From Bathymodiolus thermophilus thioautotrophic gill symbiont (lineage in GTDB: Bacteria > Pseudomonadota > Gammaproteobacteria > PS1 > Pseudothioglobaceae): 64,000 nucleotides of DNA. How positions within the stretch are numbered: the first letter of the stretch is position 1; every line of letters starts with the position of its first letter. Both the position numbers and the translations under genes were made by a program. Positions 9,233 to 17,250 of this stretch are shown piece by piece. Location: assembly GCF_003711265.1 (NCBI RefSeq), contig NZ_CP024634.1, positions 1,984,001 to 2,048,000 of the forward strand, given 5' to 3'. The notes under the pieces were generated by a model. That model had not been told where the DNA came from and did no database searches. It worked only from the letters and a program-made list of their open reading frames with translations.

Positions 9233-9397
9233 ACTTATAATAAATAAAAAAATATTTTATATTTAATGCCTTTTTTACACATGTTATCAATTGTCCTTGA
9301 CGCCCTATGTTGATACACTTTTTTTATTCTGACAAAGGTAAATATATTAATGGCGTCTCACTCCTAAATTGCACCTAAGGATGAGAAATTTATACAA

Positions 9398-12300
9398 TCA
9401 TGATGCTTGAGTTAAATAAATCCTACATAGGACTTGTTTAAACAATTTGCCACTCTCCTTCTCATTCCAAATAACAATATTTTCAATTTCTGCTTTTTGC
9501 AAGATATACCCTTTATCTTGTTGTTTTCTTATCTTATTGCCCATAGACTTTGACAAGCGAGAAATTTGATGCCCATTTTTCATAATGTTAAAGTAAAAAT
9601 TATTCTTCTTTACTTGCACTTCTTCTCCAGTTACAGGTAAAACTTTGTCAATGCCATTTTTACTGTAATCATTGCTTAAGGCCACATCTTCTAAGCCTAC
9701 TGACAGGATAATTGTTTTAAGTTCTTTAAGGGCGTCATTGCAAATATCATGTTCAATAAAATTATTAAAAAATGGTAATTTAGAGTGGATGTATAAATTA
9801 TTTTTTGCCCTAGTAATGGCAACATAAGCCAAGCGTTTATCAACTTCTTTATCATGACTGAAAAAATCTTTATTAACGCAAAAATAAACATCATTCCACT
9901 CCTTACCTTTGGCTTTGTGTATAGTCGAAACAACAACTTTGGTTTGACTTTGCTCGAATTCATCAAATTCAATTTCAGATAAATATCGTCCAAAGATGTT
10001 AATAAAATGCACTTGACTTTTTTTAATTTCCGCCTGATATTCTTCTTCAAACCTATCCAACACTTGATTTTTTAGCAAATTATTTGTCGATTGTTGATAT
10101 TTTATATCTGAATATTTTCGACTTTTTTCAAAATTTTTGGTGTCTTTCCAGTCTTGTAAAAAGTCGTGTAATTCAAGTAAGTTGCCTAATGAAAACCCAT
10201 GATTTTTAATAATATAATGCGCTTTTATCCCATGGGAAACCAATAGTGAATAGATGGACAAAACTTCGTCATTATTTCTTACTAAAATGGCAATATTATT
10301 AGATTCATTTTTCTGAATGCTGGCTAATATATTGTCGTAATAATTACTAGGTTCATAATAAGTCAGGGAAACACTTCCTGATAGCCTTTTATGTGCCTGC
10401 AATGGTTTATCTTTTAGACGGGTGACAATCGTATTGCTAAACTGAGTAAAAAAATCTACAATAGTAGTGCCACTTCTATAATTGGTCAACAGTTGATATT
10501 GAGAAAACTTAACCCCTATTTGTTCGCTAGAAAAATATTGCCCAAATTCTTGAATGTATCTTATATCTGCCTTATCTTCACCAAAGTTTTTAATACACTG
10601 GTCATCATCGCCTACCGCAATAATTTTCTTGTCCTTGTCATCTCCCATTTGTTCGTAAATAGCCTTAATAAAACAATAACTTTGTTCGCCCACATCCTGA
10701 TACTCATCAATTACCAGCATATTGAAAAAAGGTATAGAAATGTGTTTATCGTTAAGCAATTCTGTGGCTCTTGCTAATACTTGTCTCAAAGCATTATCAT
10801 CGTCAATATTTTTTCCTAATAATAAAATAGCAAAGGCGTGAAAAGTATAAATTTTCACCTGATAAACTTGATTGCCAATCAATTTTTTTAATTTTTCTCT
10901 AAAGTCAGCGACTGCGACGCGTGAATGTGCTAACATTAAAAAATACTCTGGCTTATTGTTTTCAATGGTAATAAGAGAGGCTATTTTATGCACTAAAGTT
11001 TTGGTCTTTCCGCTACCTGGTCCAGCCAAAACCATGATGGAGTTAGAGTCTTTATCGTCAAAAATTTGCTTTTGTTCTTCATTTAAATCATGCAATATTT
11101 GTTTATATTTTTCTTCAGTAACAGGGCGTTGTATTATGGCATTCTTAAACTTGTAAGTCCGCTTAAAATTCCCGTATTCCATAGAAAAATAATCTTTAAC
11201 AAAAAGTTTGGTATTTTCCCACCCTTCTTGTAATAATTTTTCTAAAAAAGCAATTTGAATATGAATTGCCTCAATTTTTAATTCATAATAATGTTGCAAA
11301 CTGTCTTTATAGTCGGACTTATAATAAGGCGTTTGCTCTTCTATTTTGTCCTGTTTTTTTAAATCTAAAGTTTGATAATAAATCAAACGACCTCGACGCA
11401 GTTCAAAACTCTTTAACATATCATGTAAATACACAAAAGTATGGTGATATACCTCTAGCGTCAACTTATTAGAAGAATAACTTGCTTTTAACTGATTGCT
11501 TGAAAATTCGACTTCTTTTCCCTTGTTATTACCCCCTATCTTTTGCAACAATTCAGTAATAATGAAATCGGATAACTTTTTTCTTGCCTCTATTAACCTT
11601 TTCAACCTATCCAAATTTTTGCATTCAAAAACACAAAAGTCTTTTTTAAATGTTGCCAACAAATCATTCCTATCTACCTTAGACAAAAGCACCCAACTTT
11701 GAATAATTTGCTTAAACAAAGACACCTGATTATCGCCCTCTTTGTTTAATAATCGCAAATTAATGCTCTTTTCATACTCTTGACTTTCCTTAAACGCTTC
11801 AAACACCCTTTCCTCTATCTCAAAATGTTTTTCAAACTCTTTTTCAACCGATTTTTTAATAAAAACACTAATATCATTTTCAAATTTCAGCAGCCCGTCT
11901 TTCTGCAACTGATACAAAACTTCAAACATTTCTTTTTTCTTAACGCCAACAATATCAGACAAATCATCCACTTCAATCACATCAAGTTTAGAACGCTGAA
12001 TAACATTTTGCATGACCAAAATCATAGATTGATAAAGTTTTTTATAGGGCTCTTGTTCTTTTTTTGGATCTAAAATTTCATGCACATGGGGCATGCCTTG
12101 TTTTTCTTTACTCTGGTTAATTGAGGTTGCAAATATTTTGTACCCATCTCTGCCTCGTTTAATAATTTTATGCTTTTCTAACTCTAATAACGCTGTTTTA
12201 ATAATCACATCATAATCAACTTTACTGTCTTCAGTATCTACGCCCATTTGTCTGGCAATATCTTTAGGGGATAAATAAAGTTGCTTGTTTTCATGTTTTT

Positions 12301-14266
12301 TAAGTGCCCTAATAATGCGTTTAATTTCACTAAAATCAACTTTTGAACGGTTAAGCTGGGTAAATGAGCGATCAAAATCATCTTTAGAATATAGGACAAA
12401 ACATTGTGCCTTTATATCTTCACTACGCGCACCTCGTCCTGATTCTTGCAAATAAGACTCTAGGCTGTCAGACTGTTGATAATGAATAATAGTTTGAATA
12501 TTGGCCTTATCAATTCCCATACCAAAAGCAGTTGTTGCAATCACAATATCAATCTTATCGTTGATAAAATCTGCCAATATCTCGCTTTTCCCTCTAGCGT
12601 TTTCATCTCTTTTATTGTCTTCCTTGTCCTCGTCAAGTTTGGCGTAAAAAGGTTCTATTGTTAAATCTAATAAATGTAAGCGCTCATCTTCTTGTAAGTT
12701 TTGACATAATTCTTTACATTGTTTGGCATTTTGAGGAATATAAATAATGGTAGGATTTTTTCCATTTTCATCTCTTTTTAAATCTTCTAAAATTTTAACA
12801 AGTTCCTCGTATTTAGATTTTTTATCCTCCACTCTTATGACTTTATATATCAAATTATAACGCTCAACAGAAGAGATAAACTCATTTAAAGTAACGCCTA
12901 ACTCCTTTTTGAAATATTTTTTAATATCTTCAACCACTTCTGGCTTAGCGGTCGCTGTAAAACAAGACACAGGTATGGTCGGCTGAAATGCAGACTGTTC
13001 CAATTCTTTAATAGTTGTTGCTATAAAATGATAATCATGCCTAAAGTCATGCCCCCATGAAGAAAAACAATGTGCTTCATCAATAATAAAGCGTTCAATA
13101 ATTCTATGCTTCAATGCCTTAAAAATTGTATTAGAACGCAATGATTCTGGTGCTAAATATAAGATATCAACTGCACCATTTTCCACTTCAACAATGGCAT
13201 TTTTTCGCTCTAAAGGTGTTAAGTACCCGCTAATAGCAATAACTTTAAAATTGTTGTTATTGCGTTTAAAACTATCTACTTGGTCTTTCATTAAAGCCTG
13301 AAGTGGAGATATGACCACACTTAAACCTTTGTATGCCTTTGCCTTGATTAAGGCAGGAATTTGAAAAGTCAGTGTTTTTCCGCCACCTGTTGGCAAAATA
13401 GCCAACAAGGATTCTGAGCCAATAGAACTCTTGATAATATCCTCTTGGGATATTTTGCCGTTATCCAGTTTATCCTCAAACAAATCGCCAGTGCCATTGG
13501 CAATATTTTTATCAAATGCTCTAAACTCACCAATACCAAACTCAGCTATGGAAAACTGATGAATATCGACCACTTTTTCATTAAAAACCAATTGCTTTAG
13601 CAATCTTACAATATCAGGGTGCCTATTCAAAATAACGGGCGAAATTGACCCTTTATCTCCAAATAATAAATAAGCAACAATAAAGGCAAGTTCGATTGGA
13701 TAGTGACTCTCAATATCTAAATATTGCACCCTATCAGATTTAATTAAATGCTTAATTTGCTGATAAATATCAACCGTTTTTCTGGTCATGCTTTTATAAG
13801 AAAAAAATCCAGAAAAATACTCGCTATTTTCGAGTAAATAGCAAAATAATTTTTGCTGTTTTTCATCTAATGCATCAAAGTCTTGGTTTAATTTTTCAAA
13901 TAGTATTTTGGTTTGTTCTGCATCAATTAGAGGGTAATTCTCAATATTAATCAAGTTATCTTTATAAGGTTTATTTAACTTGTGTGTGCTTTTGTTTGGA
14001 AACAAGAGCATTGACAAATATAAAGTATCAATAATTTTAGTTTGCTGAAAAACCTGGTTAAAATTAGTTTTTTCTAAAAAATGCTTGTCATGATCAACGA
14101 AATTATGTCCGCAAATAAAATGAATATTTTCAAGTAAACAAATCTCTTTTATTTTACTTACTGATGTCTCATCAACATTTGATTGTTCAGATAAATACCC
14201 TAGTCTGTCTATTTTGTTGCTGGTTGTTCCAACCTCGATATCTAAAAATGCAATCTGATTAAACAC
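9398..14266 (-). CDS. DEDD exonuclease / RecQ helicase / UvrD helicase fusion
   Basis: This 1622-residue protein has three enzyme parts. (1) A DnaQ-like 3'-5' exonuclease (about 1-130): LDIE at 8-11, GHNFVDHD at 53-60 and PLIDAEQT near 113-119. (2) A RecQ-type SF2 helicase (about 270-620): Walker A LPTGGGKT at 291-298, DEAH at 396-399, TATA, and FGMGIDK with QESGRGARS, the RecQ motif VI. (3) A UvrD-type SF1 helicase (about 1060-1495): AGPGSGKT at 1081-1088, DEYQD at 1187-1191, GDDDQ, NYRSG, STIHKAKGKEW near 1447 and AYVAITRAK near 1480. The middle (about 630-1050) is helical and unassigned. The start is GTG 14266, which directly follows the panB stop (TAGGTG), so translation is probably coupled to panB. 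It probably processes DNA ends or foreign DNA; a defence role is plausible but unproven. Confidence 0.85.
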   Translation of the reverse strand: MFNQIAFLDIEVGTTSNKIDRLGYLSEQSNVDETSVSKIKEICLLENIHFICGHNFVDHDKHFLEKTNFNQVFQQTKIIDTLYLSMLLFPNKSTHKLNKPYKDNLINIENYPLIDAEQTKILFEKLNQDFDALDEKQQKLFCYLLENSEYFSGFFSYKSMTRKTVDIYQQIKHLIKSDRVQYLDIESHYPIELAFIVAYLLFGDKGSISPVILNRHPDIVRLLKQLVFNEKVVDIHQFSIAEFGIGEFRAFDKNIANGTGDLFEDKLDNGKISQEDIIKSSIGSESLLAILPTGGGKTLTFQIPALIKAKAYKGLSVVISPLQALMKDQVDSFKRNNNNFKVIAISGYLTPLERKNAIVEVENGAVDILYLAPESLRSNTIFKALKHRIIERFIIDEAHCFSSWGHDFRHDYHFIATTIKELEQSAFQPTIPVSCFTATAKPEVVEDIKKYFKKELGVTLNEFISSVERYNLIYKVIRVEDKKSKYEELVKILEDLKRDENGKNPTIIYIPQNAKQCKELCQNLQEDERLHLLDLTIEPFYAKLDEDKEDNKRDENARGKSEILADFINDKIDIVIATTAFGMGIDKANIQTIIHYQQSDSLESYLQESGRGARSEDIKAQCFVLYSKDDFDRSFTQLNRSKVDFSEIKRIIRALKKHENKQLYLSPKDIARQMGVDTEDSKVDYDVIIKTALLELEKHKIIKRGRDGYKIFATSINQSKEKQGMPHVHEILDPKKEQEPYKKLYQSMILVMQNVIQRSKLDVIEVDDLSDIVGVKKKEMFEVLYQLQKDGLLKFENDISVFIKKSVEKEFEKHFEIEERVFEAFKESQEYEKSINLRLLNKEGDNQVSLFKQIIQSWVLLSKVDRNDLLATFKKDFCVFECKNLDRLKRLIEARKKLSDFIITELLQKIGGNNKGKEVEFSSNQLKASYSSNKLTLEVYHHTFVYLHDMLKSFELRRGRLIYYQTLDLKKQDKIEEQTPYYKSDYKDSLQHYYELKIEAIHIQIAFLEKLLQEGWENTKLFVKDYFSMEYGNFKRTYKFKNAIIQRPVTEEKYKQILHDLNEEQKQIFDDKDSNSIMVLAGPGSGKTKTLVHKIASLITIENNKPEYFLMLAHSRVAVADFREKLKKLIGNQVYQVKIYTFHAFAILLLGKNIDDDNALRQVLARATELLNDKHISIPFFNMLVIDEYQDVGEQSYCFIKAIYEQMGDDKDKKIIAVGDDDQCIKNFGEDKADIRYIQEFGQYFSSEQIGVKFSQYQLLTNYRSGTTIVDFFTQFSNTIVTRLKDKPLQAHKRLSGSVSLTYYEPSNYYDNILASIQKNESNNIAILVRNNDEVLSIYSLLVSHGIKAHYIIKNHGFSLGNLLELHDFLQDWKDTKNFEKSRKYSDIKYQQSTNNLLKNQVLDRFEEEYQAEIKKSQVHFINIFGRYLSEIEFDEFEQSQTKVVVSTIHKAKGKEWNDVYFCVNKDFFSHDKEVDKRLAYVAITRAKNNLYIHSKLPFFNNFIEHDICNDALKELKTIILSVGLEDVALSNDYSKNGIDKVLPVTGEEVQVKKNNFYFNIMKNGHQISRLSKSMGNKIRKQQDKGYILQKAEIENIVIWNEKESGKLFKQVLCRIYLTQAS

Positions 14267-15043
14267 CTAATAACTGTGTTTATCAGTAGGGAAATCTCTA
14301 TTTTTAACTGCTTGAATAAAATCTTTAGTGGCGGACTGAATGCTGCTATTTGTTAAAAAGTTTTTAACGAATTTTGGTGGGTTTTGGGTGATGCCGAGCA
14401 TATCGTAACTTACTAATACTTGTCCATCGCAATCAACGCCTGCGCCGATGCCGATGATGGGGATGGTTAGGGATTGGGATATTTGTTTGCCTAATTTGGC
14501 GGGGACGCATTCAATGACGATGGTTTTTACACCCCAGTTTTCAAGGGCTTTGGCGTCGGTTAGGATGCGTTCGGCGCTGTGTTGGTCTCGGCCTTGGACT
14601 TTGTAGCCGCCTATTTTTAATACCGATTGTGGTTGTAATCCTAGGTGTCCACAGACGGGAATGTTGTGGTTTTGTAAGAGTTTGAAGCATGCTTCGAACT
14701 CACGACCACCTTCAAATTTGACCATATCTGCGCCTGCGTTGATTAGGCGTTGGGCGTTTGCTAGGGTTTGTGCGGCGGTGGTGTAACTTTGATAGGGCAT
14801 ATCGGCGATTAGTAGGGCTTTGTTGGTGTTTTTTGCGGTTGCTTGGGTGTGGTAAATCATATCGTCCATACTAACGCCGAGTGTGTTTTTGTCGCCTTGA
14901 ATGACATTGCCTAGTGAGTCGCCTACTAAGATAATATCAATATTGCATTCATCGAATAATTGGGCAAATGAGGCGTCATAAGCGGTTAAACAGGTGATTT
15001 TTTCGCCTGATTGTTTTAGGGTTTTTAGGTCATTAATGTTCAT
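14267..15043 (-). CDS. panB: 3-methyl-2-oxobutanoate hydroxymethyltransferase
   Basis: This cytoplasmic enzyme transfers a hydroxymethyl group from 5,10-methylene-THF to alpha-ketoisovalerate, giving ketopantoate, the first committed step to pantothenate. The 258 residues are normal in length. Visible motifs are TAYDASFA, VGDSLGN, VSMDDMIYHT (metal and substrate region), MVKFEGG, CGHLGLQPQSV and GIGAGVDCDGQVLVSYDMLG. The ATG at 15043 overlaps the folK stop by four bases (ATGA), so the two are translationally coupled. The stop TAG abuts the GTG of the downstream helicase gene, at the place where panC would normally be expected. Confidence 0.95.
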   Translation of the reverse strand: MNINDLKTLKQSGEKITCLTAYDASFAQLFDECNIDIILVGDSLGNVIQGDKNTLGVSMDDMIYHTQATAKNTNKALLIADMPYQSYTTAAQTLANAQRLINAGADMVKFEGGREFEACFKLLQNHNIPVCGHLGLQPQSVLKIGGYKVQGRDQHSAERILTDAKALENWGVKTIVIECVPAKLGKQISQSLTIPIIGIGAGVDCDGQVLVSYDMLGITQNPPKFVKNFLTNSSIQSATKDFIQAVKNRDFPTDKHSY

Positions 15044-15513
15044 AATTTTTTCAATCCTGAAATGTCTAATTTATCAATCAAATCTTGTACATTGCCTAAA
15101 ATTGGCACCTTTAAATCGGGTTCAATTTCTGCTAATGGTACGAGTACAAATGCTCTGTTCATCATTTCTGGGTGGGGAATGATGAGCTGTTTTGAGGCAA
15201 CTACTTGCACGCCGTAAATGATAATGTCTAAATCGATTGTTCTTGCGCCCCATTTTTTCTCACGCACACGGTGCTGTTTTACTTCAATGGCTTGGCAAAC
15301 ATATAATAATTCTAGTGCTGTTAAATGTGTATCCACTTGGCACATGGCGTTAATATAATCGGGCTGTTTTGAACCGTCGATGGGTGGTGATTGGTAGAGG
15401 CTTGATAGTGCTACCACCTTCACATCCTGAGTGTCGTTTAGTGCAATTAATGCATTTTTAATTTGTTGTTTTGGGTTGTTTAGGTTTGACCCCAGTCCGA
15501 TATATGCCAGCAT
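15040..15513 (-). CDS. folK: HPPK, folate biosynthesis
   Basis: 6-hydroxymethyl-7,8-dihydropterin pyrophosphokinase moves pyrophosphate from ATP to the pterin, preparing it for dihydropteroate synthase. The 157 residues fit the family. Motifs: YIGLGSNL at the N-terminus, the signature GARTIDLDIIIYG with the two metal-binding Asp, and IPHPEMMNRAFVLVPLAEI. ATG 15513. The pairing folK-panB is common in proteobacteria and links folate supply (the PanB cosubstrate) with pantothenate synthesis. No promoter could be placed; the upstream gap is filled with degenerate repeat elements. Confidence 0.95.
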   Translation of the reverse strand: MLAYIGLGSNLNNPKQQIKNALIALNDTQDVKVVALSSLYQSPPIDGSKQPDYINAMCQVDTHLTALELLYVCQAIEVKQHRVREKKWGARTIDLDIIIYGVQVVASKQLIIPHPEMMNRAFVLVPLAEIEPDLKVPILGNVQDLIDKLDISGLKKL

Positions 15514-15602
15514 AATCTTTATGTTTGTTTAGTTGAATGATGAACTAGATTGCAAAATAATATGCCATCAGTCATTATAATTTTAGCCATTATACTGTTT
15601 TG

Positions 15603-15750
15603 GGGCTTTGCATAAATACGATTAATCGTCAAAAATTTACTTTTTATCTGCTTGGTATTTTTTAAAACCTGTCTTGATGTTGTTAAAATGAATATACTCA
15701 ACTGGAGAAAAGTGGATTTTGACGATTGTTCATATTTGTGTAAAAGTTTT
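15603..15750. repeat. Degenerate GAGACC-family inverted-repeat element
   Basis: The ends GGGCTTTGCATAAATACGAT and TTCATATTTGTGTAAAAG are mutated versions of the family ends, and the inner part (AATCGTCAAAA versus TTTTGACGATT) still pairs. It lies directly next to copy 2. Confidence 0.55.
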
Positions 15751-15769
15751 ATTTATTGATATATACTGT

Positions 15770-15912
15770 GAGGCTTTTGTATAAATATGGATGATTAGCA
15801 AAATTCAATTTTTGCTAAATGGGTATTTTTTATTCAATTTTTTCCTAGTGGGGCTGAGGGGAGTTAAAAAATGGCTAAGTGGATTTTTGATGATTATTTA
15901 CACAAAGGTCTC
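15770..15912. repeat. GAGACC/GGTCTC inverted-repeat element, copy 2
   Basis: About 143 bases, from GAGGCTTTTGTATAAATATG to ACAAAGGTCTC, with the same ATGGATGATTAGCAAAATT segment as copy 1. The left end is degraded and the right end intact. The 15514-16076 gap holds two such elements and no supported gene. Confidence 0.75.
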
Positions 15913-16076
15913 ACTTTTTTTAAAATAGATTTGTGGAGGCTAGCGTTGCCACAAATAGTATGAAAAAAAATATTAGCGCTTATGTGGATTTAAGGCTAAT
16001 ACAAATACAGGATTTAGCGGTTAAAAAGCATGGTATTTAATTATTGGATAAACGGTATAACAAAGAGGTTTTTAAA

Positions 16077-16817
16077 GTGATAAATTATCTGAATTGGCTG
16101 GTTGTCTTTTTCTTAGGCCTGAGTATTGGCAGTTTTTTAAATGTGATTATTTATCGCTTACCTCTTGCGATTAAAGGCGAAGATATTAGCCTAATTCATC
16201 CAAACAGATCTTTTTGCCCAACCTGTAAACATCAATTATCTTGGTACGATTTAATACCTGTTTTCAGTTATGCTATTCAGTATGCCAAATGCAGATACTG
16301 TCAAGCAAACATAGCCAAGCAATATCCAATCATTGAATTAACTGCCGGCATATTGAGCGTGTTAATCGTTTATCAATGGGGCTTTACACTACAAAGTGTT
16401 TATTTGCTGGCTTTGGCTTATGGCTTGCTCACTTTGTTTGTTATTGATGTTATGCACCAATTATTGCCCGATATAATCACTTTGCCTTTATTATGGCTAG
16501 GGCTTTTATACAGCATTAGTTACAAAGAGGCGGAAAGTGCCATTATAGGTGCCATTGTTGGGTATTTATTTTTGTGGGGGATTTATTGGGGATTTAAGCT
16601 TATTCGCAATAAAGAAGGCATGGGTTATGGCGATTTTAAACTTACTGCTGCTTTGGGTGCTTGGCTTGGTTGGCAAGCGTTAGATCAATTGCTGTTAATA
16701 TCCTCAATACTTAGTATTGCATTTGTCTTATTAAGCAAACAATCCAAACATAAGAAAATCGCTTTTGGCCCTTTTTTGATATTAGCAACTGTTTTCATTA
16801 TGATAACAAATCACTGA
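16077..16817 (+). CDS. pilD: Prepilin peptidase (A24 family)
   Basis: This inner-membrane aspartyl protease cleaves, and usually N-methylates, type IV pilin and pseudopilin precursors. The start is set at GTG 16077 (246 residues), which has AGAGG eight bases upstream and begins straight into the first membrane helix; the longer frame starts at TTG 16044 without a site. The cytoplasmic zinc motif is CPTC...CRYC (C47, C50, C72, C75). The catalytic Asp are D124 in FVIDVMHQLLPD and D186 in GMGYGDFKL. About seven hydrophobic segments are visible. No pilin, pilB or pilC lies nearby, so its substrates are encoded elsewhere. Confidence 0.92.
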   Translation: MINYLNWLVVFFLGLSIGSFLNVIIYRLPLAIKGEDISLIHPNRSFCPTCKHQLSWYDLIPVFSYAIQYAKCRYCQANIAKQYPIIELTAGILSVLIVYQWGFTLQSVYLLALAYGLLTLFVIDVMHQLLPDIITLPLLWLGLLYSISYKEAESAIIGAIVGYLFLWGIYWGFKLIRNKEGMGYGDFKLTAALGAWLGWQALDQLLLISSILSIAFVLLSKQSKHKKIAFGPFLILATVFIMITNH

Positions 16818-16896
16818 TTCAAATGCCTTCTTAATATAATAAGAGTGATTGGCAATCATTCAATTTTTTGTCCTTTTAAGGGGTTCAATCTAATTG

Positions 16897-17100
16897 GAGA
16901 CCTGCATTAGACATAAATACTAACTAAAAGTCCAACTTTCACTCAGTTGTATTTTTTTTAAACCTTATTCTCGCAGCAAGAAAGGAACGGCTGCAAGTCA
17001 TTCTCTACGATTGAGTTTACTTTTCTGCAAGGACTGTTGCTGGGAAAAATTGTCAGATAGAGAGGGGTATTTGACGATTATTCATGTTTATACAAAGGTC
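16897..17100. repeat. Mixed-end inverted-repeat element
   Basis: The left end is the second subtype (GAGACCTGCATTAGACATAAA, also at 19855 and, worn, at 50923) while the right end is the first subtype (ATTCATGTTTATACAAAGGTC). The inner part contains CAACTTTCACTCAGTTGTA and about 90 unrelated bases. It may be a recombinant of two copies. It occupies most of the gap before the protease gene; no gene is seen there. Confidence 0.6.
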
Positions 17101-17250
17101 TTTGCAATGTCAAATAAAAAATTTAGAACCAAGTTTATGTTAAAATATTGCATTGCTTTCATTTGGCAAAAAGAAGCATAAATTTACTACCAATCCTTGC
17201 TATCATAATATTTACATTTTTTAGGTTAAACACTGAGGACATTGTGCTAT

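Noticed and set aside
15519-15701. 60-codon minus-strand ORF upstream of folK
   Set aside because: It runs through a degenerate inverted-repeat element and has no recognisable product or ribosome binding site.
16044-16076. Longer start of the prepilin peptidase at TTG 16044
   Set aside because: No ribosome binding site there, while GTG 16077 has AGAGG at good spacing and opens the first membrane helix directly.
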